DNA of 64,000 bases from Phormidium sp. FACHB-1136 (GCF_014697375.1 NZ_JACJRS010000013.1:1-64000); one strand, 5' to 3'; positions 1-10,104 are shown, counted from the stretch's first letter. Program-made: numbers and translations. The notes: a model not told the origin generated them from the sequence alone.

Positions 1-24
1 GAAAGGCTTTACATCAGCCAGTTT

Positions 25-68
25 CGGACATGATGGGTCGATTGACTCAGCTCATGTCCGTTTTTCTT
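25..68 (+). terminator. Probable rho-independent terminator
   Basis: A 9-bp perfect inverted repeat (CGGACATGA at 25-33 and TCATGTCCG at 52-60, 18-nt loop) is followed directly by TTTTTCTT on the plus strand. It would end transcription of a plus-strand gene lying left of the window and coming towards the dpd operon. It overlaps the last codons of the small minus-strand frame ending at 47. The loop is longer than usual, so the call is moderate. Confidence 0.45.
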
Positions 69-235
69 GGCGTCCCGCTACCGGATACAGAACTTCCCAC
101 TGTCCAGAAATCCTGGACAAGATCCTTAATGTATTTTTCATGGTCTTGAAACTGTTTCAAATCTGAAGCATGTTTCTTTAATTCTGAATATTTCTGAGCT
201 TTTTGAGTTAAGTCTTGACATTGAGTTAGGAGCAC
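47..235 (-). CDS. Short hypothetical protein after dpdH
   Basis: A 62-residue charged, helical frame (Lys/Gln/Asp-rich, no membrane segment) starts with GTG inside the dpdH stop codon (TAGTG, 1-nt overlap), so it is probably translationally coupled to dpdH. Its last residues are encoded by the stem of the plus-strand hairpin at 25-60, which suggests the 3' end was truncated or altered by rearrangement. I do not recognise the family. By position it could be the dpdI slot, but nothing in the sequence proves that. It could also be a chance frame. Confidence 0.4.
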   Translation of the reverse strand: MLLTQCQDLTQKAQKYSELKKHASDLKQFQDHEKYIKDLVQDFWTVGSSVSGSGTPRKTDMS

Positions 236-3200
236 TATAATTCTCCTTTAATTGAGTTAGTTAACTGCTGTAGCTCCAACAATGATTGCTCAATTGTCTG
301 GTAACATTCCTCTAATTCATTTCCTCCTTCCACCTTCAAATTAGCTCGATAGCTTTGAACTGCGTCTCGAGACTTTTCGAGAAATCTGCGAGCAGTATTG
401 AGAAACTTAGACACAACTTCAACTGGTCGTTCTGATAGACTGCTGAGTAGAGGAAGTAACATAGCTACTTCGTTCATATTCTGCAACTTTTGCATTTTTC
501 CAAGATAATCCTTGAGTCTTACACCTTCAAATTCCTCCATGACCTGCCTTAAGTCATCTCGGTTTACACCGGTGAAAGCTCCAATAGCCGTTGTTTTTTC
601 TATAGCTTTCTGCAGACTCTCAACCACCTCGGATTGGGAGAATTCTTCACCTAGTTCTTCTATCACTCGCTGATAAATTCTCAAGTGCCGATCTCGCTCA
701 TCCAAAACCGCTTGTTCTAGTAGTTCATCCACACTCTTTCGAGCCTTGCTAATAGCGTCGAAAGGGGGATCCTCACTAATATTTGATACATTGGCTTGTG
801 GTTGCCAAGTTGACGCGACGGACTTCAACGGCCCAATTAATTGGGCCGCATCAATTACTTGTAAGACAGACCGATTACCTTTTGTACAGGGGATTCTGCT
901 TTCAAGCACTTCTCGCAGTTTGGGTTGATTTTTTTTCAAGCTACTGAATAGCTTTTGCCAAGTTTCAGTTCGACTCGATATATCGACTTTTTCTAGATCA
1001 GCAAAAACAGAATCAATTAGGTTTTCTAGCGATGTAGTTGTGCATCCAGCCATGCGACCTGTAATCGCTAAAAGTTCTACAACTGCTGGTACAGGATCCA
1101 AAACAGTACTCGATTTTGCCGAAATCTTAGGAATCTCGCTTAAGACGAAGTTGCTCCACTCCTCTAACTTTCTCGCGTAAGTACGGAAATAAGTCGCTCC
1201 GTTTTCAAACCGCCAATGCTTGTAGTAGTGATACAGGAGAATCGCTTGAAGGGCGAAGGTGGTATTCCCAATCTCGGACTCTTCGATAGGAAGAATCAAA
1301 TTAACTCCTCTTGGTAGATGTTTAAAGTTGTCAGATAAACTTGTGTTTCTACCCTTAAAGTCATTCCGAAAATGAATATTTGTTTTCGATTTGAAGAATT
1401 GAGGAACAAATTGCTTCTGTAGTAGCAACGAGGCAGCCCAATCAATTCTGGTATTGATAGCATCAAAAATCAGAGGGAAAAGAGCTTGAGCGACCAATTG
1501 AGGCAAGGGGGTGCCTGTCCGCCATTCATCTAAGGCTTGAAGCTGTTCAACCAACTTGCTGGGAAGACTGGTTGTGGTTGTTCCTGTCACTTCAACTGCT
1601 GGAGTAGTCGGAGTAACTGTGGTGATAACAGTAGAAGTAGCAGTGGCAGTCTTAGCTTGGGTTGCAGTCGTTGTACTAACTGGTTTTTGAACTTGAATGC
1701 CTAGTGGACATAAATCAAACGCTGTATGGACCTCAGGTGGAAGATCATGTAATTCATTACCGTCTGTCCAAAGGTTAAGTAGGGCTTCCCTACGGGAAGC
1801 ATTTTCAGGAGTATCTTTACTCTTAATATTTTGTGTGATTATCGTACTAAGAGGGCTTCCTTTAAAGTGAGCCAGTAACAAGGGGGAGGGAAAACGCCCT
1901 TCCTCAAGGTCAGACCGATGATACTCCAATGTGTACCTCAGTACATTCTTGATCAAAGTGCGAGGATTGAACATACCTGTATTCACGCGATCTCGCATTC
2001 GCTCAATGGCTTTAGCATTAAAGGGATATAGCCCAATGCCATCAATTTGTCCAAATCCAGCATGACAAGCAGGTCTATATTCACAATCTAGACAAGCATT
2101 TGGCACGGGATGGTAAGGTTGCCCAGTCTCTTCATCCGCATCTCTCAACCATGTCCGTATTTCGCCATCGCTAAGCCGAACTGCATTGAGATAGCGGGAT
2201 GCTAACTGTTGCACATCCGTTTGAGTTACTAAGGACTGTTCATTAACAGTTTCAATATTTAAATTCACATAGAAGTCTACGCGCGTGACTACGGTGTCCA
2301 AACCTCCGAAGTAACCATCTGTACAAGCCAAAGCCGTTCGCATTGCACAAAGAGGGTCTCCTGCAACTTGCTTGGGGCGCGCTAGTATAGCTTCTAAAAC
2401 CTCATGGTCAATTCCTTGAAATTTGGCAAAATCCTCAATCAGTAGAATTAGCTCTACGTCTTGTTTTGCTAAGACACGCCGCACATCTAGCATGAGTCGC
2501 TGCAGATCGTCGCGACCTAGATTAAGCACTTTCGCGATCGCTGCGTCTAAATGTCTGTTTAACCATTTGACGACCTCCTGTTTAGGAATAAAGTCGTTAT
2601 GCAGAGCAGTATAGAAGTCCCGAGCTTTTTCACTCGCCCTTTCTCTATTAAGAATTCCTTGGGGCAAATCTTCAATTGAAAAACCGCGTCGTTCCTCTAT
2701 ATCTTCAATAGTATTTTGAGTGCCTAAAACATGGGTGACCAAACGTTCAATGATTCCTTCAGGCTTTAGCCAAAACTGTTCAGTGAAATATGGATCGCGC
2801 AGTAAATCTGGCAGCCCTTTCGCAATTTCATACTCTACGTCTGAAAGGGAAGAAATATTATTTTTCCCACTCAGACCAACAGAAATAGCTAAATTTGCTA
2901 ACAGTTGTTCACGTGCTTCAGCTTCTGTTAAATTATTGGTGGCTTGCCGTAAACGGCTCCGGTACTCATCAAACTCGGAGCCTTCGATACCAGTCAAGAT
3001 TCGTTCAAGAATATCTCTCAGATTCGTCCCTACTTTTGGGATCAACAGAACTCGGTAATGAGGCTCTTTACAAATACTCTTGAGACGGGTGTATAGCCAG
3101 CGAATCAAATGTGATTTACCAGTACCAGAAGTACCTAGAATCGGTACAAAAACAAAATCCGGTGTTTCTAGAAAATCCTCTAAAAATCTTTCCTCATCAT

Positions 3201-3357
3201 ATGGGATACGAAATTTTGCCTCCGTCAGATTCTGGCGATACATTTTAGTGGGATAATGAGTCGCCAAGAAAATATGATCTTCAGGTTGAGTCGCCTCAAC
3301 ATCCATGACCTGGCGAACCATATCTGTTTTCCAGCATATATACTTTCTGAATGTCAT
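235..3357 (-). CDS. dpdH: DpdH-type P-loop ATPase of the dpd restriction module
   Basis: A 1040-residue protein. Near residue 80 is a Walker A motif (GTSGTGKSH), near 305 a Walker B-like stretch (LILLIEDF), and near 425 a Cys cluster (CLDCEYRPAC) that may bind metal. A Thr-rich low-complexity linker lies around residues 560-600, followed by a helical C-terminal half. No helicase motif series is visible, so it looks like a STAND/AAA-like regulator or effector ATPase. Size and position, last in a chain of 4-nt overlapping genes behind a RecQ-like and a SNF2-like helicase, fit DpdH of the 7-deazaguanine (dpd) DNA modification-restriction cluster. The gene overlaps dpdG by 4 nt. The dpd assignment rests on gene order, length and motifs rather than an alignment; the individual biochemical role of DpdH is unknown to me. 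Confidence 0.7.
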   Translation of the reverse strand: MTFRKYICWKTDMVRQVMDVEATQPEDHIFLATHYPTKMYRQNLTEAKFRIPYDEERFLEDFLETPDFVFVPILGTSGTGKSHLIRWLYTRLKSICKEPHYRVLLIPKVGTNLRDILERILTGIEGSEFDEYRSRLRQATNNLTEAEAREQLLANLAISVGLSGKNNISSLSDVEYEIAKGLPDLLRDPYFTEQFWLKPEGIIERLVTHVLGTQNTIEDIEERRGFSIEDLPQGILNRERASEKARDFYTALHNDFIPKQEVVKWLNRHLDAAIAKVLNLGRDDLQRLMLDVRRVLAKQDVELILLIEDFAKFQGIDHEVLEAILARPKQVAGDPLCAMRTALACTDGYFGGLDTVVTRVDFYVNLNIETVNEQSLVTQTDVQQLASRYLNAVRLSDGEIRTWLRDADEETGQPYHPVPNACLDCEYRPACHAGFGQIDGIGLYPFNAKAIERMRDRVNTGMFNPRTLIKNVLRYTLEYHRSDLEEGRFPSPLLLAHFKGSPLSTIITQNIKSKDTPENASRREALLNLWTDGNELHDLPPEVHTAFDLCPLGIQVQKPVSTTTATQAKTATATSTVITTVTPTTPAVEVTGTTTTSLPSKLVEQLQALDEWRTGTPLPQLVAQALFPLIFDAINTRIDWAASLLLQKQFVPQFFKSKTNIHFRNDFKGRNTSLSDNFKHLPRGVNLILPIEESEIGNTTFALQAILLYHYYKHWRFENGATYFRTYARKLEEWSNFVLSEIPKISAKSSTVLDPVPAVVELLAITGRMAGCTTTSLENLIDSVFADLEKVDISSRTETWQKLFSSLKKNQPKLREVLESRIPCTKGNRSVLQVIDAAQLIGPLKSVASTWQPQANVSNISEDPPFDAISKARKSVDELLEQAVLDERDRHLRIYQRVIEELGEEFSQSEVVESLQKAIEKTTAIGAFTGVNRDDLRQVMEEFEGVRLKDYLGKMQKLQNMNEVAMLLPLLSSLSERPVEVVSKFLNTARRFLEKSRDAVQSYRANLKVEGGNELEECYQTIEQSLLELQQLTNSIKGEL

Positions 3358-4277
3358 GACTGTCCTCCATTTGTTTTACTGCCAAGCCATGTGATATGAG
3401 AAATATCTGGATCTCCAAAGCCATCGGTTAATAGCAATATTGCTGCATCTGCAAGGTTTTCTAGCCTAATGCTTCCTTCATCTTCTAAACGACGTAAAGC
3501 AATTGACGTGACAGTCGAAAGATGATCTGGCTCTCTTAATTCGATCTGCTGTTCAATTTCATCACGGAACTTACCTGTCTCAAATATGGGACAATATTTT
3601 CCCAGTCGATTAATGAATTCTGCTAAAGGAAGTTGCTGGCCAACTTGGTTTTCAAATAGTCGTTTCAAATTATGCCTTAGATAAACTGTAGGGTCTGGAA
3701 CCAAGACTGCTTTCTTGGATAAGGAATTTCGCCAACAAAACCCTAAATAACAACTCCAATCCTCAAATTGTCCATAACGAGTATCATTAAGTTCAAGTAA
3801 TCCATCACCTACTTGTTGACGTAATTGTGTCTCTGTCTCTTCCCAGCTCCCAGGTACATTATAAAAATCTTGAGCTAAATACCAAGCTATAACTCTGACA
3901 AGATCGTGATTTTCGGAATTGTCTTGTGACAGGAAAAGACTTCCAATAATAGATGGCAATGAATCTTTTTTGTTGACTTCTGGATTAAGCCTGATATTTG
4001 AGTTATCCTCAATCAGAAGTCCCATATTTATACACTGCCTGATAACAGTTTTAATCATTTTATAGGGATCTTTCTTAATTTCCTCGTCTGGTATGTCATT
4101 AGGATTACTAGATACATCTTGTTTCTTTTTCTTTGAGCTTGTCAAAAGACTTATAGGAGACAGAGCTTGATAAAGCTTATCTCGGTTCTCTTGATGATCT
4201 TTAGCCTTGATAAGATACTTGTAGACTCCAATTACACGACTGGGAACTGTGTAAACACCTTCTTTTAAAACACTCAT
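3354..4277 (-). CDS. dpdG: DpdG-type protein of the dpd restriction module
   Basis: A 307-residue, probably cytoplasmic protein with no signal peptide or membrane helix. A Lys/Asp-rich linker (KKKKQD, around residues 50-56) separates a short N-terminal domain from the main helical domain. No catalytic motif can be recognised. It overlaps dpdF upstream and dpdH downstream by 4 nt each, so the three are one translational unit. A ~300-residue protein of unknown fold between the RecQ-like helicase and the large ATPase is what is expected of DpdG. Local base composition is AT-rich compared with dpdE, which hints at patchwork origin. Confidence 0.65.
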   Translation of the reverse strand: MSVLKEGVYTVPSRVIGVYKYLIKAKDHQENRDKLYQALSPISLLTSSKKKKQDVSSNPNDIPDEEIKKDPYKMIKTVIRQCINMGLLIEDNSNIRLNPEVNKKDSLPSIIGSLFLSQDNSENHDLVRVIAWYLAQDFYNVPGSWEETETQLRQQVGDGLLELNDTRYGQFEDWSCYLGFCWRNSLSKKAVLVPDPTVYLRHNLKRLFENQVGQQLPLAEFINRLGKYCPIFETGKFRDEIEQQIELREPDHLSTVTSIALRRLEDEGSIRLENLADAAILLLTDGFGDPDISHITWLGSKTNGGQS

Positions 4278-6811
4278 AGTCCTAGTTCCCCGCGAAGAAA
4301 TTCAAAGTAGAAGTTGCGACCATTGAAAACATCCTTGAGCTGGCGATGATTAGTAGTTGGATCAGGCGTGTTTTCTGGTAGAAGGACGATGCGAGGAACT
4401 TTCATCTCCGGTGCTAAAAGATATCGAACTGGCAGGGGATTGCCCTCAGTGTGAAAGATTAATGTTGGAATTTTGAGCATTTGAAGGGGACGATATTCTT
4501 CAAATAGAAAAATGGGGTTCTTTCCCGATTGGTTAGCAAAGGCTTTATTTAGTGCTGTGGGTGTAACGATATTTTGAATGCCTTGATTAATTAACCACTT
4601 AAAAAGGCGATCGCGGTTACGTTCTGATCGTTTATCTTCAAATATTGAGTAAAATATAAGTAGCAGTGATTCTCCATCCAACAATTTTCGAAGCGGTTCA
4701 CCTAAGTAAAAGCTTGGCTTATCCCATACAGGTGCTGGTAGTGGGATGCCTCCAGCAAAAGGTTCTGTTTTTTGCTCTCTACAAACCGTGCAACCACCAC
4801 ATGACCGCTCCACATGAATTCGGTTGCGGTAAGGTGACTCACGGGCGGGGATACTGTAGGCTTCTGAGAAGATTTCAGAGATACATCGTTGAGGTCGCAA
4901 TGCCTCTTGCATGAGGTTTAGACTGCGTTTAGTCCAATATTGGCGTTGACTACGGGCAGGTTCGATCAACTGCTTCCATGTGTCGGGGGCTAAGTGAGCA
5001 TCATTTAGAATCTTGACCGTGCGCAGGTTCCGATGCTGCTCAAGAGCCTTTTTATAGGGTTCCTCTGAATTAAAGTTTGTTCGTTGAGGAGGCGGTTCTG
5101 CGTCAATTTCAAGCAAACCAGCACGGCTCATCAACGTTAGCGTCCTAACGTTCCAGTCCTGATTACCTGTGCTCAACGGATCAAGGTCGCGATCGTAAGA
5201 CGGCAGTACGTTGATAGGTACTTGGAATCGACCATCGGGCAACCGGTACTTGCGAGCAAACATTTCCTCCCATCGACTTCTACCTTTCTCAGATGAGATA
5301 TAAGTAATTTTATTCAGGTCAAAAGCTACGTCGTAGTCTGCTTGGGTATACAGCGTCAGAGATAGAGCTGCCTTCCCATCTCTGCCCCCTCGTCCAACTT
5401 CTTGGTAGAAGCGATCTATGGTTTCAGGAATACACACATGAATAACAGCGCGAACATCCAATAAATCTACCCCTAACCCAAACGCTGAAGTTGCTACAAC
5501 AAAATCAATTTGCCCATTTCTCCAAGCCTCTAGAAGTTTCCAACGGTCATGCTGTTTCGATCTGCCAGTCATCTTGGCAACGCGCTTGAAGCCTGCACGC
5601 TGAAGCTCACTGTACCAGCGCTCTACATCTGCTACTTTGCTGCCATAGATGATCAGGGGACGTGGAAGATTATGCAGTGCTTCAATTAAACGCTGTCGTC
5701 TTTCTTCCCAGTTAGAACACCAAGTAAACCAATAGGCAGGCTCTGGTCGCAATTGAACAGATGAAACAACCTGAAAAGATCCTGACCGCCCAAACAGTGT
5801 TTCTAACGTGTCTAAGCAGGATTCAGTAACCGTTGCAGTTAGTAGTAGTGTTGGAAATGATGTTAGGCGCAGTAAATCTCTGCGAAATCCGGCGAGTTCC
5901 TGAAATTCAGGGCGGAACTCGTCTCCCCATTGCTCAACGATGTGAGCCTCGTCAATAATGAAATATCTGAGAAAACCCTGCCGTGCTGCTTGATAAACAC
6001 TGTGCGACAGCGACTCAATCAAGCCCTCTGGAGAAGTGAAAACAATCGACTGGGTTCCCTGACGAATGCGATCGCGAATTTCATCACGGCGTTCCTGTCC
6101 ATCTACAGAACTATCGCTATAGTAAGCAGTGGAATAGCTGATTCCAGTCTTCTCCCGGAACGCTCGTTCCTGGTCAATTGCTAGTGCGACTGTTGGGACA
6201 ACTACAATTGTGACTCCCACTGGATTTGATTTCATCAGGGCTGGTAAGTGGGCACACAGGCTTTTTCCAGAACCAGTTGGTAAGTTGACAACCAGGGTAG
6301 CTCCTGGAGGAGATGTGAGAATTGCTCGAACGGCTTCGCGTTGTCCTACACTCTGATAGGTTTCATGTCCTAGCAGAGACAAAAAGGGATCACCGGTTAC
6401 TGGAGAATAATTTCGGCGTTTTGCCTTGCTTTCCGATAGAGGAGGCTCTGGGGAAGCAGTCTTTGAATCTGGTAGCCATCCAGGCTTCCAGGGTTCAGCA
6501 GAGATGACTAAAAAGTCGCTCTCTTCCCGCAGTATGGCCATGCTGCTACGTTCCCAAGCTTCCCGTGCGGTTGGGAACGGTTTTTGTCGGGGAATTCGGA
6601 TACTGGGTGAGCCCCCCTCCTGAACTTCCATTTCTCGACGTAGTACATGCCGGACAAGAGCCGCAACGTCCCCCGTCCCTAATGTTTCTGGCTTCTGAAA
6701 AGCCCTTATCAGACGCCGATGACAGGACTCCGAGAAGTCTTGCTCATTAAGAACCCCCTTCGCACCATTCCTGAGCCAATCTGCTATAGCTTGAAACCCT
6801 AGTTCCATCAA
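4274..6811 (-). CDS. dpdF: DpdF-type RecQ-like ATP-dependent helicase
   Basis: An 845-residue superfamily 2 helicase. After a ~150-residue N-terminal extension come Walker A (LPTGSGKSLC, ~180), the DEAH box (IIDEAHIVEQW, ~287) and a helicase C domain with the RecQ-type motif VI region (YQEVGRGGRDG, ~465). A compact Cys cluster near 670 (SCGGCTVC) recalls the RecQ zinc subdomain. It should unwind or translocate on DNA during restriction of unmodified DNA. The gene overlaps dpdE and dpdG by 4 nt on either side. Length, RecQ similarity and neighbours match DpdF; a generic RecQ-like defence helicase is the alternative. Confidence 0.75.
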   Translation of the reverse strand: MMELGFQAIADWLRNGAKGVLNEQDFSESCHRRLIRAFQKPETLGTGDVAALVRHVLRREMEVQEGGSPSIRIPRQKPFPTAREAWERSSMAILREESDFLVISAEPWKPGWLPDSKTASPEPPLSESKAKRRNYSPVTGDPFLSLLGHETYQSVGQREAVRAILTSPPGATLVVNLPTGSGKSLCAHLPALMKSNPVGVTIVVVPTVALAIDQERAFREKTGISYSTAYYSDSSVDGQERRDEIRDRIRQGTQSIVFTSPEGLIESLSHSVYQAARQGFLRYFIIDEAHIVEQWGDEFRPEFQELAGFRRDLLRLTSFPTLLLTATVTESCLDTLETLFGRSGSFQVVSSVQLRPEPAYWFTWCSNWEERRQRLIEALHNLPRPLIIYGSKVADVERWYSELQRAGFKRVAKMTGRSKQHDRWKLLEAWRNGQIDFVVATSAFGLGVDLLDVRAVIHVCIPETIDRFYQEVGRGGRDGKAALSLTLYTQADYDVAFDLNKITYISSEKGRSRWEEMFARKYRLPDGRFQVPINVLPSYDRDLDPLSTGNQDWNVRTLTLMSRAGLLEIDAEPPPQRTNFNSEEPYKKALEQHRNLRTVKILNDAHLAPDTWKQLIEPARSQRQYWTKRSLNLMQEALRPQRCISEIFSEAYSIPARESPYRNRIHVERSCGGCTVCREQKTEPFAGGIPLPAPVWDKPSFYLGEPLRKLLDGESLLLIFYSIFEDKRSERNRDRLFKWLINQGIQNIVTPTALNKAFANQSGKNPIFLFEEYRPLQMLKIPTLIFHTEGNPLPVRYLLAPEMKVPRIVLLPENTPDPTTNHRQLKDVFNGRNFYFEFLRGELGL

Positions 6812-9800
6812 TCGTCATCCTCCCCAATGTGAGGTGGACGACCCGCCACGATATAGAATCCAATTGAGTCTAGGGAGACACGGGGGTCTACAATGCCATT
6901 TAGAAGAGCATTCCGAAGTAGCTGCTCTACTTCCACCTCTCTCGCTAGTTCCCGATCGTGGCCAAGTTCGGTCTGCTTTTCGAGCCTTAGGGTTAGCTGC
7001 TCTAACCGCTCATCTAGCTTACGAGTAGCCTTTTCGGCATAGCGTTGGCAGTAGCCCTGGAACTCCTCGCTGCGCCTCAAGCTTTCTTCCGAATGGGTTC
7101 GAGCATCGCGGCAAAGAGATTCCCAATCGTCTCGGCTGATAAATTCGTCGATGACCTCTAGCCTACTTTTAGCCAGGTTGTAATCCTGACGTGGTTTTCC
7201 CTTTTGTGAATAGGAACGGTTCAGAATTTCTAGCAAAGTAGTATCTTTGACGACCTGCATCCGAGTATCTAAATAGACAGTTCTAAAAAAGGGTGGAAAT
7301 AGTGCATCGGCACGACGCTGCAGGGCACGGAGATTGGCGTTCTGCCATTGAGTTTCGTCAAGTAACTGTTTAACCGGGGATAAATCGGCTTCTATAACGT
7401 AATCAAATCGAAAGCCCAGCCACTCCATACCTTCATTAGCTGGCCAGGTATCGATGTGCCGCCATAGGGCAAAGGCCCTGCCCCGGTCATCCCACTGGAC
7501 GTAGTCAGCGAAGGCGTCAATAACCCCTGCCCCTACCCTAAACAGCGCTTTACCAGGTTCACAATTTGCATGGCGACGATTATAGTTCCCTGATCGTTGC
7601 AACTCTTGGGGAGAGAGGAATTCAAGGATCTCATTGACCGGAATCTGCGTTTGGGAAACTGGCTTGTACCAGAAGAACTTCTGGCTGGAGGGATCGGTGT
7701 ACCAACGCTTGAATTGTAAGACTCGACACAGCCAACCCTCGGTCGCTTGCTGAATTTCTTTATGTCGGCCATCGTACTCATCCAGGGCATTGAAATATTC
7801 AGCCGCTCGGTCATCTAGGGCATCAATCTCGTCTAGGGCATGTTGTTCGTCGATGCTGACTTTTTCGGAAGCTATCTCTTCCTGAAGGATGTCAACGAGA
7901 CGATTACATCCATACTCCCCTTCTTGAAAGAGAACGGTCTCTAGCTCTGGCAGTTTGCTGTCCACATAAAACTGAAGACTGGCGATGGATTCCTTGAACA
8001 GGTTTAACCCTGACCCAAGCAGTACGACCCAAGCAGCGTGGGGATCATCTGCGGCTTCTGAACCTGAGAAGACCAAATATTTCATGGAGTGCATCAGGCC
8101 AATTCGATTCATTCGCCCATGCCGTTGCTCTATTCGGTTAGGCGACCAGGGCAGGTCGAAGTGAACCATGTAGTCGGCAAACTGGAGATTATGGCCTTCT
8201 TCGCCAGAAGCATCGCAGGCCATCACAAAACAGCGGGAATTATGTTTGAAATGTTGCTCGTTTTCCTCAACCACTTCGGACGATTGACCTGTCTGTAACG
8301 TCGCGACGGCTTCGTTGCCCAGCTTGGCTCGGAGTCGCCGCACAATTTCCCGACAAACGGGCGTATAGCAGGTAAAGATGACGAGCTTAGGAATGCTGAA
8401 GCCTCCTCCATCCCTGAGGGTGCAGACTAGCGTTTGGAGTTGGTGGATGCGATCGCACTCCTCCGATACTTCCTGTGTCAGCTCCAGCATCTGTTCTAGC
8501 AAAGCCTCCTCCCCATCAAAATGAGGAGTCTCAGTCAATATGCTGAGCGCTTCCTGCCCGAGGGTTTGGTTGATCTCCGCCAGGTTTTTATTGGTTGATC
8601 GGGCAGAGACAGCCCATTCCAACACTCTATGCCAGGAACCGCTAGCCAAAAACAGAACCTTGTAGAGTTGGGAGAGCCGTCTCCACTCATCACTTTCAGG
8701 TTCGGCTGATGAAAGGGCTCTAATGCGCCATTCATCCAGATACTCATGAAGGCTCTGGGCCTGGTCATAGGCGTCAAACTCCATCTGGAAAGTGGCATCG
8801 CCCTGGTCAACTAAAACATCCCGCACCGAGTCTCGCCGGTTGCGAAGCATTCGCCGGTGTAGTCGGTAGGTGTCGCTAATATGAGTACGGATAGTGCGTA
8901 CCGTACCGTCTATCTCCTGGCCTTCGGCAGAACCCGCTTCCAGTTGGGTCTTGAGTTGGTCGAGCCAGTTCCTGAGCCGCTGATCTCCCTCAAATAGAGC
9001 CTTAAGCTTTCCGATGCTCATTTTCAGCACAAAGGGGGAAGCGGTTGCTTTGAAGGAAAGCAGCACTCTCCCAATATCCTGCCTTAGACGAATCCGCTCC
9101 TTAAAGCCTTGCAAGTCATCAAGGCTATAGGTTTGAGGATCTAGAAAATGGAGCATCGCTAAAAAGGCCTGCTCGTGGTTGAGAGCTGGCGTCGCCGATA
9201 GCAGCAGCAATCCCTGTGCTCCATGGGCCAGTCGCCGACACCGGGAAAAGTGGTCCTGCTGGGTTGCATCTTCGGAAGCTGCCATCGCCGCGATGTGGTG
9301 AGCTTCATCAATGATGAGAAAGTCGGGAGGGCTTAAGGTAACGCGACCTAAGTCTTCTGCAGCAACAAGCTGTATCTCCTCGCTCAGGTAGAATTTGTCG
9401 GCTAATTCTTTTCGCCACTGCTCCTGAAGAGAACGGGGGACAATGACCAATGCTTTGCCAGTGGGATTGTCGAGCAAGAACTGCCGGAGAATGGACCCCG
9501 CCTCGATGGTTTTGCCCAGGCCAACTTCATCGGCTAGTAGGTATCGCTGAATAGGGTCTTCCAACACTCGGCGCACCACCTCCACCTGATGCGGGTAGAG
9601 GGTGATGTTAGCAGAGAAAAGCCCTGGCATTCCGTGGCTGATGGCCCGCTGTTCGGTTAGGTTACGGACAAAAGCCGAACGATGGGTATGGAAGAACGGA
9701 GTTTCGTGGCCTTTGAAGATGAGAACACTGGTGGGATCTTCAATCGGCACATGGCAGCGAACGTAGAGGTCTTGCTCGGTCGCGTAGCAGTATTTTCTAT

Positions 9801-10104
9801 CAGGGAGAGCAATTTCGTATCGCTGTTGGTATGGATCCCAATCGTCAACTCTGCCAATCTGCCAACGATCCTCATCTTCGAGCCAGAGATAGCAGCGGGT
9901 ATGCCGCCGTAGCTGCACTCGCTGCAACGATTGCAGGCTCACTTGGTGTGAGAAGCGATCTTTGACTGAAGTAAAGTACTCAACCGTACCAATGTCCCCA
10001 GATACAGCCAGGAGCTTGCCAACTCCGAGGCTATTGGATTGGGTAGATACGAAACAGGCAATTGGCAGATGGGAAGGTCGGGCGACCTCCAGAGAAGTCA
10101 TCAT
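6808..10104 (-). CDS. dpdE: DpdE-type SNF2/RapA-like helicase
   Basis: A 1098-residue SNF2-family protein. An N-terminal ~120-residue beta-rich region resembles the Tudor-like domains that precede RapA-type ATPases. It is followed by Walker A (ADEVGLGKTIEAG, ~195), the DEAH box (LIIDEAHH, ~268) and motif VI (RHGRMNRIGL, ~663). The last ~350 residues are helical and coiled-coil-like. It is the first gene of the overlapping dpd operon, so its promoter should lie in the ~50 bp before 10104 or further upstream around the gene remnant at 10152-10364. In dpd clusters the SNF2 protein DpdE belongs to the restriction set. Related helicases also occur in DISARM and BREX islands, but the dpdF-dpdG-dpdH neighbours argue for dpd. 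Confidence 0.75.
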   Translation of the reverse strand: MMTSLEVARPSHLPIACFVSTQSNSLGVGKLLAVSGDIGTVEYFTSVKDRFSHQVSLQSLQRVQLRRHTRCYLWLEDEDRWQIGRVDDWDPYQQRYEIALPDRKYCYATEQDLYVRCHVPIEDPTSVLIFKGHETPFFHTHRSAFVRNLTEQRAISHGMPGLFSANITLYPHQVEVVRRVLEDPIQRYLLADEVGLGKTIEAGSILRQFLLDNPTGKALVIVPRSLQEQWRKELADKFYLSEEIQLVAAEDLGRVTLSPPDFLIIDEAHHIAAMAASEDATQQDHFSRCRRLAHGAQGLLLLSATPALNHEQAFLAMLHFLDPQTYSLDDLQGFKERIRLRQDIGRVLLSFKATASPFVLKMSIGKLKALFEGDQRLRNWLDQLKTQLEAGSAEGQEIDGTVRTIRTHISDTYRLHRRMLRNRRDSVRDVLVDQGDATFQMEFDAYDQAQSLHEYLDEWRIRALSSAEPESDEWRRLSQLYKVLFLASGSWHRVLEWAVSARSTNKNLAEINQTLGQEALSILTETPHFDGEEALLEQMLELTQEVSEECDRIHQLQTLVCTLRDGGGFSIPKLVIFTCYTPVCREIVRRLRAKLGNEAVATLQTGQSSEVVEENEQHFKHNSRCFVMACDASGEEGHNLQFADYMVHFDLPWSPNRIEQRHGRMNRIGLMHSMKYLVFSGSEAADDPHAAWVVLLGSGLNLFKESIASLQFYVDSKLPELETVLFQEGEYGCNRLVDILQEEIASEKVSIDEQHALDEIDALDDRAAEYFNALDEYDGRHKEIQQATEGWLCRVLQFKRWYTDPSSQKFFWYKPVSQTQIPVNEILEFLSPQELQRSGNYNRRHANCEPGKALFRVGAGVIDAFADYVQWDDRGRAFALWRHIDTWPANEGMEWLGFRFDYVIEADLSPVKQLLDETQWQNANLRALQRRADALFPPFFRTVYLDTRMQVVKDTTLLEILNRSYSQKGKPRQDYNLAKSRLEVIDEFISRDDWESLCRDARTHSEESLRRSEEFQGYCQRYAEKATRKLDERLEQLTLRLEKQTELGHDRELAREVEVEQLLRNALLNGIVDPRVSLDSIGFYIVAGRPPHIGEDDD

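Noticed and set aside
235-10104. DISARM or BREX system
   Set aside because: No DrmA/DrmB, methyltransferase, PglZ or BrxL; the SNF2-RecQ-small-ATPase order fits dpd better.
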